The translations under genes were made by a program, and so were the position numbers. From positions 46,440,593 through 46,504,592 of the forward strand of contig OZ024890.1 of NCBI GenBank assembly GCA_964017195.1: a DNA stretch of 64,000 bases. Reading direction: 5' to 3'. Shown piece after piece: positions 62,001-64,000 of this stretch (within the stretch, counting starts at the first letter, position 1; the number at the start of each line of letters is the position of its first letter). The notes under the pieces were generated by a model. It was given only the letters and a program-made list of their open reading frames with translations. It had not been told where the DNA came from and did not search any database. Source of the DNA: Siderastrea radians (Eukaryota > Cnidaria > Anthozoa > Scleractinia > Rhizangiidae).

Positions 62001-63743
62001 TTAATCAAGCTACGAAGGCCTAAGAACAAAAGTTCGTATTAAAATTTTTTATTGCCAATACTTTTGCTGGTGCAAAAGTAAAAAAGTGAAATGTCATTTT
62101 GTAAGATGAGACAAACAGCGGCATAATAATGTTTTGCTCATGTTCAGCTTTCATTTCAATGGTCTTTGCCCATTATCGGTAGCCTCAAAACTTAAGAACC
62201 ACCTTTTACAGTACACTAAGCAATACACGTAAAACACGACACGAGACGTGAGCACAGTCATGTTCAGGGTATCAGGAGTATATTCTGTCACAATATTAAT
62301 TTGGCAGATTTGCAATTTTTAAACTATATATTTACTGTTTATGGCATGAAAAAGAACCAGATAATTGTATCGTTGTGCAACTTTACTTGTTGTGACGTCG
62401 TATTTGCAGGATCGTAAAATTTGGTCAGGATTTCTTATTGCCAACGCTTATCTTTCTGATCTTTCTGTTTTGCACAGTACTACCAGTGTGATCCTCAAAA
62501 TTTCAATGGTGAGTTCGTGGTAGTTGTTGTTGTTGTCGTTTAATAATGACAAGATAAAACATTTGCCAAAAACCTTAAGGCGCTTAACACGAAATTGATA
62601 AAGATAGAAAATCTCAGTAAAATACTTTCTTTAAAAAAATGGAGCATCTTCAACAAGTCTTGGTGGGGAGTTTTAATATATTCCAACTCTGAGCAAGCTA
62701 AATAGCATTTTCTTTCTTAAGAAAATTCAATTGAGCTCACTATTCACTGTTGTTAACACTACCAACTACCGCTTGAAGTCAAAACAGGCTTTAACTGCAT
62801 TTTAAATCAGATTTGTCAGTACAGTACACAGGCATTCTCTTCCCTTCCACTCGCCTTGGAGCGGAGGAATTTCATGATATCATCAAATGATGCCACTGCT
62901 CCCAGGTCCTTACGCCTTTTTTTGCACTCGGCTGCAATTGGAAGAGAGCACGTAGGGACTAGACTTTTAAGTAACGAATAATCTATTAGTTACTTGCTGT
63001 AACCTTAGGCAGTTGTTGTAACTATTGTTGTAACTATTGTATATGGATTTTTTACATAGCAGTTTTATTTGTTAATTTTTGAATTAGTTGTTACTGCTAT
63101 CGGGAAGACCATTGTTGTTTTAATGAAGTGACACCGTCTTTGAATTAAGATTTTGTCATCATCATCAGGCGGCTGTATTTAGGGTGATAATTAAGGAAAA
63201 TATTATTATTGAGTCAAACACGGTTGCTTTTCTTGGAATTTACCTTCGTTTCTCGCTATCGCCGGTCCATATATCTCAGGACAGTAAATTCGGCCTTCCG
63301 GACCCTAGCTTTGAGTCAACGCCTTCAAAATTAGCCAGGTGCGCATTTCTCGAAAGCCCCGAAAACTTTCCGGCCTCCATAAGCAATTCAAAAATGAACT
63401 CCTCATTTATTTCATGCTTAGAAACTTTTTTTTTCGAGAGACGGTATAAATTACCGTGCTAGAAACCAACCATTTTTCTTGGACAGGCCCTGTTCCATTC
63501 AGTCTTGTGACCTGAGTTCCTGAGATTGATTGATCAATAAATCGGATCGGATCAGTCCGTCAATCCATCGATCCGATCCATTGGTCGGTGATTTAGGGTG
63601 AGAAACTAAGGCTGAAAAGAACAACAGTATGCGTGTATTTTAATTTCAACAGGAAGCGATGAACAAAAGAAATTAGTTATAGGTGGTACTGGCTGCATGT
63701 GGGGAGAGTTTGTTGATGGAACAAATTTGTTAACGAGAACTTG
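46725..63743 (+). CDS. HEXA/HEXB-like: Lysosomal beta-hexosaminidase subunit (GH20), 3' end beyond window
   Basis: Join of 46725-47118, 48819-48884, 49552-49598, 50825-50935, 51693-51794, 57326-57433, 57757-57827, 58603-58734, 59649-59735, 61277-61490, 62478-62508 and 63653-63743. All introns are GT-AG with consistent phases; ~485 residues are visible. It removes terminal GlcNAc/GalNAc from glycans and glycolipids in the lysosome. Seen: signal peptide, an N-terminal GH20b-like domain, then the TIM barrel with [12 protein letters not shown] (Arg ~186), [40 protein letters not shown] with the catalytic Asp-Glu pair (~337-338), and IIWQEV. About 45-60 residues, one or two exons, should lie beyond the edge. 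The human genes have 14 exons, which fits. Confidence 0.96.
47497..47874. mobile_element. TTAA-bounded inverted-repeat element in intron 1 (378 bp)
   Basis: TTAAAGGGGTTATGTCACG at the left and CGTGACATAGCCCCTTTAA at the right are inverted with one difference. No coding capacity. Related to the degraded element at 7356. Confidence 0.85.
48561..48796 (+). repeat. 118-bp tandem duplication before exon 2
   Basis: Two near-identical copies ('gaacatctacac', 'aatgtgtgcagtactgcacc') lie end to end and stop about 22 bp before the exon 2 acceptor. Confidence 0.9.
48819..48884 (+). CDS. Hexosaminidase exon 2
   Basis: 66 bases, acceptor CACTGCAG, donor GTAAGA, phase 1 to 1. Product: [20 protein letters not shown], the conserved strand leading into the barrel. 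Confidence 0.9.
49552..49598 (+). CDS. Hexosaminidase exon 3
   Basis: 47 bases, acceptor TTTGCAG, donor GTGAGT, phase 1 to 0. Product: [16 protein letters not shown], matching the GLETFSQL-type family motif. Confidence 0.9.
49856..50025. repeat. (CCAAT)n and (AT)n microsatellites in intron 3
   Basis: About seven CCAAT/ACAAT units (49856-49895) and ~34 AT units (49957-50025). The minus-strand frame with alternating Ile-Tyr is an artefact. Confidence 0.95.
50825..50935 (+). CDS. Hexosaminidase exon 4
   Basis: 111 bases, phase 0 to 0. [17 protein letters not shown] carries the substrate-binding arginine equivalent to HEXA Arg178. Confidence 0.95.
51693..51794 (+). CDS. Hexosaminidase exon 5
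   Basis: 102 bases, phase 0 to 0. [16 protein letters not shown] is the most conserved stretch of eukaryotic GH20 enzymes and includes an active-site Asp. Confidence 0.96.
51905..53357 (+). repeat. Minisatellite, 33-bp unit, left part
   Basis: The unit is 'cttcctgtctgttaggtggc' plus 13 bases such as 'tttatgctgtcca'. Between about 51980 and 52360 it is organised as seven near-identical 63-bp double units. As 33 is divisible by three, antisense frames repeat [12 protein letters not shown] do not call them genes. It continues at 56907 after an inserted Gypsy element. Confidence 0.95.
53358..53548 (+). repeat. 5' LTR
   Basis: Starts TGTAACG and ends CGTTACA. The last 112 bases match the remaining 3' LTR except at two sites. 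Confidence 0.92.
53549..53565 (+). promoter_or_regulatory. tRNA primer-binding site
   Basis: TGGTGTCAAAAGTGG directly abuts the 5' LTR, as expected for minus-strand primer binding. I did not assign the tRNA. Confidence 0.75.
53638..54024 (+). pseudogene. Gypsy gag, first part
   Basis: 128 residues from [12 protein letters not shown] to an in-frame TAG at 54022. The capsid-like region includes [16 protein letters not shown] and [10 protein letters not shown]. The same frame continues after the stop, so the stop is a single disabling change in one gag-pol frame. Confidence 0.88.
54025..55860 (+). pseudogene. Gypsy gag end, protease and reverse transcriptase
   Basis: Continues in the gag frame. 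Zinc knuckle [14 protein letters not shown]; retropepsin [15 protein letters not shown] with [27 protein letters not shown] and the catalytic FDDILIYG box, then the [13 protein letters not shown] and [20 protein letters not shown] connection. Ends at a TGA at 55858 caused by a frame change. Confidence 0.92.
55861..56174 (+). pseudogene. Gypsy RNase H
   Basis: Without its own start, the frame reads [18 protein letters not shown], then [17 protein letters not shown] and [13 protein letters not shown], giving the D-E-D residues of the RT-linked RNase H. A stop at 56172 reflects another shift. Confidence 0.88.
56149..56805 (+). pseudogene. Gypsy integrase N-terminal part, truncated
   Basis: [10 protein letters not shown] ends the RNase H linker. 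The zinc-binding HHCC follows as [20 protein letters not shown] with [17 protein letters not shown] starts the catalytic core, containing its first Asp, and is then joined to mid-LTR sequence, so the rest of the core is absent. Confidence 0.88.
56790..56901 (+). repeat. 3' LTR remnant
   Basis: It retains only the last 112 bp of the LTR. Differences from the 5' LTR: 'gttctgg' against 'gttcagg', and 'tacgaac' against 'tacaaac'. Confidence 0.92.
56907..57145 (+). repeat. Minisatellite, 33-bp unit, right part
   Basis: About seven more units directly after the Gypsy target duplication; part of the same original array as 51905-53357. Confidence 0.93.
57326..57433 (+). CDS. Hexosaminidase exon 6
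   Basis: 108 bases, phase 0. [20 protein letters not shown] then [19 protein letters not shown] is a glycosylation site. Confidence 0.95.
57757..57827 (+). CDS. Hexosaminidase exon 7
   Basis: 71 bases, phase 0 to 2. [20 protein letters not shown] then RPTG. This is the loop that distinguishes HEXA from HEXB in mammals. Confidence 0.93.
58603..58734 (+). CDS. Hexosaminidase exon 8 (catalytic)
   Basis: 132 bases, phase 2 to 2. [14 protein letters not shown] then [16 protein letters not shown]; the Asp-Glu in GGDEV is the catalytic pair of GH20. Confidence 0.97.
58843..59041 (+). mobile_element. SINE/LINE-tail-like repeat in intron 8
   Basis: Contains 'ctgtgatggactagcatccc', 'atccagggggg' and 'gggataagctccgg', the conserved tail shared by L2-type LINEs and dependent SINEs in many animals, and ends in CTTTACC units. 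No tRNA-like head found. Confidence 0.55.
59649..59735 (+). CDS. Hexosaminidase exon 9
   Basis: 87 bases, phase 2 to 2. [20 protein letters not shown] then LLEQYYEQK. Confidence 0.94.
59980..60125 (+). repeat. Probable interspersed repeat in intron 9
   Basis: 'cctctattaagcagccac' and the related 'ctctatcaaacagccacc' recur 100 bp apart. I recall this phrase from dispersed repeats; the boundaries are unclear. Confidence 0.35.
60509..61117. mobile_element. TTAA-bounded inverted-repeat element in intron 9 (609 bp)
   Basis: TTAAGGTTACTCCGGA at the left and TCCGGAGTAACCTTAA at the right are perfect inverted copies. Pairing resumes further in ('gcacggcaaacta', 'aaatgtagatttcggaaaaa' and complements). 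No transposase. Confidence 0.87.
61277..61490 (+). CDS. Hexosaminidase exon 10
   Basis: 214 bases, phase 2 to 0. [22 protein letters not shown] and [17 protein letters not shown] line the active site. Confidence 0.96.
61522..61822. mobile_element. TA-flanked inverted-repeat element in intron 10 (~300 bp)
   Basis: The left end TACAATCGTGGCCAA and the complement of the right end (TACAATTCTGGCCAA) match with two differences; 'gacacttag' motifs follow inward in both arms. A T-run/G-run lies inside (61727-61750). Confidence 0.68.
61911..62004. repeat. 94-bp TTAA-ended hairpin
   Basis: TTAAGAATAAAACACAAA faces TTTGTGTTTTATTCTTAA; inner arms GTGATAAA and TTTATCATC also pair. Possibly a very short member of the TTAA group. 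Confidence 0.85.
62478..62508 (+). CDS. Hexosaminidase exon 11
   Basis: 31 bases, phase 0 to 1: [10 protein letters not shown]. Short, but it matches the family YY.C.P..F segment and is phase-consistent with both neighbours. Confidence 0.9.
62509..63652. other. Intron 11, nothing coding
   Basis: A small inverted repeat lies near 63541-63582 ('cggatcggatc' and 'gatccgatcc'). No other feature supported. Confidence 0.5.
63653..63743 (+). CDS. Hexosaminidase exon 12 (last visible)
   Basis: 91 bases, phase 1 to 2. [20 protein letters not shown] then [20 protein letters not shown] is the conserved GH20 C-terminal barrel motif. A GTGAGT donor shows the coding sequence goes on past the window. Confidence 0.95.
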
Positions 63744-64000
63744 GTGAGTGCTTGATGATCAACGTTGTACATAAGTTCCTATTGAACGCAAACTTTTCAC
63801 TTACGTCTTTAGTCGGCATTCAGTTTCTGTTTGGCGTCACTATATATATGTACATGTATATATTTTGTATGTCTCAATCAAGTCACGTGAATCAGATTGA
63901 GACTACGATCTACCAAAGAAAACTGCACTCACAAAATTGCATTCTTCAAGCTGGAGATCAAACAAGATTAAACTTAGGAGGGCAGACTCTTTAACTACTA

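Overview
The window is animal nuclear DNA, most likely from an anthozoan cnidarian and probably a stony coral. Split genes have GT-AG introns with conserved phases. The transposon mix is DIRS, Penelope-like, BEL/Pao, Ty3/Gypsy, a DUF3504-type recombinase relic, tRNA-derived SINEs and many small inverted-repeat elements. One gene belongs to an LRR / cysteine-rich / multipass membrane family I associate with corals. The taxon is inferred from families recognised by eye; no database was searched. There is no bacterial-style operon, CRISPR array or rRNA.

Layout. 1-4.7 kb: a decayed DIRS-type retrotransposon (gag-like, RT, RNase H, tyrosine recombinase) with a ~45-bp minisatellite near its left part. 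5.8-33.3 kb, plus strand: a long gene, 5' end not seen, with three leucine-rich-repeat exons, two cysteine-rich exons, a 1.6-kb multipass membrane exon and an acidic C-terminal exon. Its introns hold TTAA-bounded inverted-repeat elements, a 6.5-kb complex repeat cluster (7.8-14.3 kb) with two tRNA-like units, and relics of a DUF3504 recombinase, a LINE, BEL/Pao and a Penelope-like element. 33.3-41.7 kb: two copies of one duplicated segment, each with its own insertions. One copy holds a 5.65-kb TTAA-bounded transposon with ~650-bp inverted ends, itself hit by smaller elements. 41.8-46.6 kb: another TTAA element, Penelope-like fragments and a LINE 3' end. 46.7 kb to the window edge, plus strand: a lysosomal beta-hexosaminidase (GH20) gene with 12 exons visible and the last one or two beyond the edge. 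Its intron 5 carries a 33-bp minisatellite into which a Gypsy element inserted, leaving an exact 5-bp target duplication.

The two host genes are probably unrelated in function: one looks like a cell-surface receptor or channel-like protein, the other is a glycan-degrading lysosomal enzyme with an M-box-like E-box about 60 bp upstream of its start codon. The most novel material is the LRR-cysteine-rich-multipass protein, the set of at least seven TTAA-bounded elements including the 5.65-kb one with its preserved paralogous empty site, and the higher-order repeat cluster.
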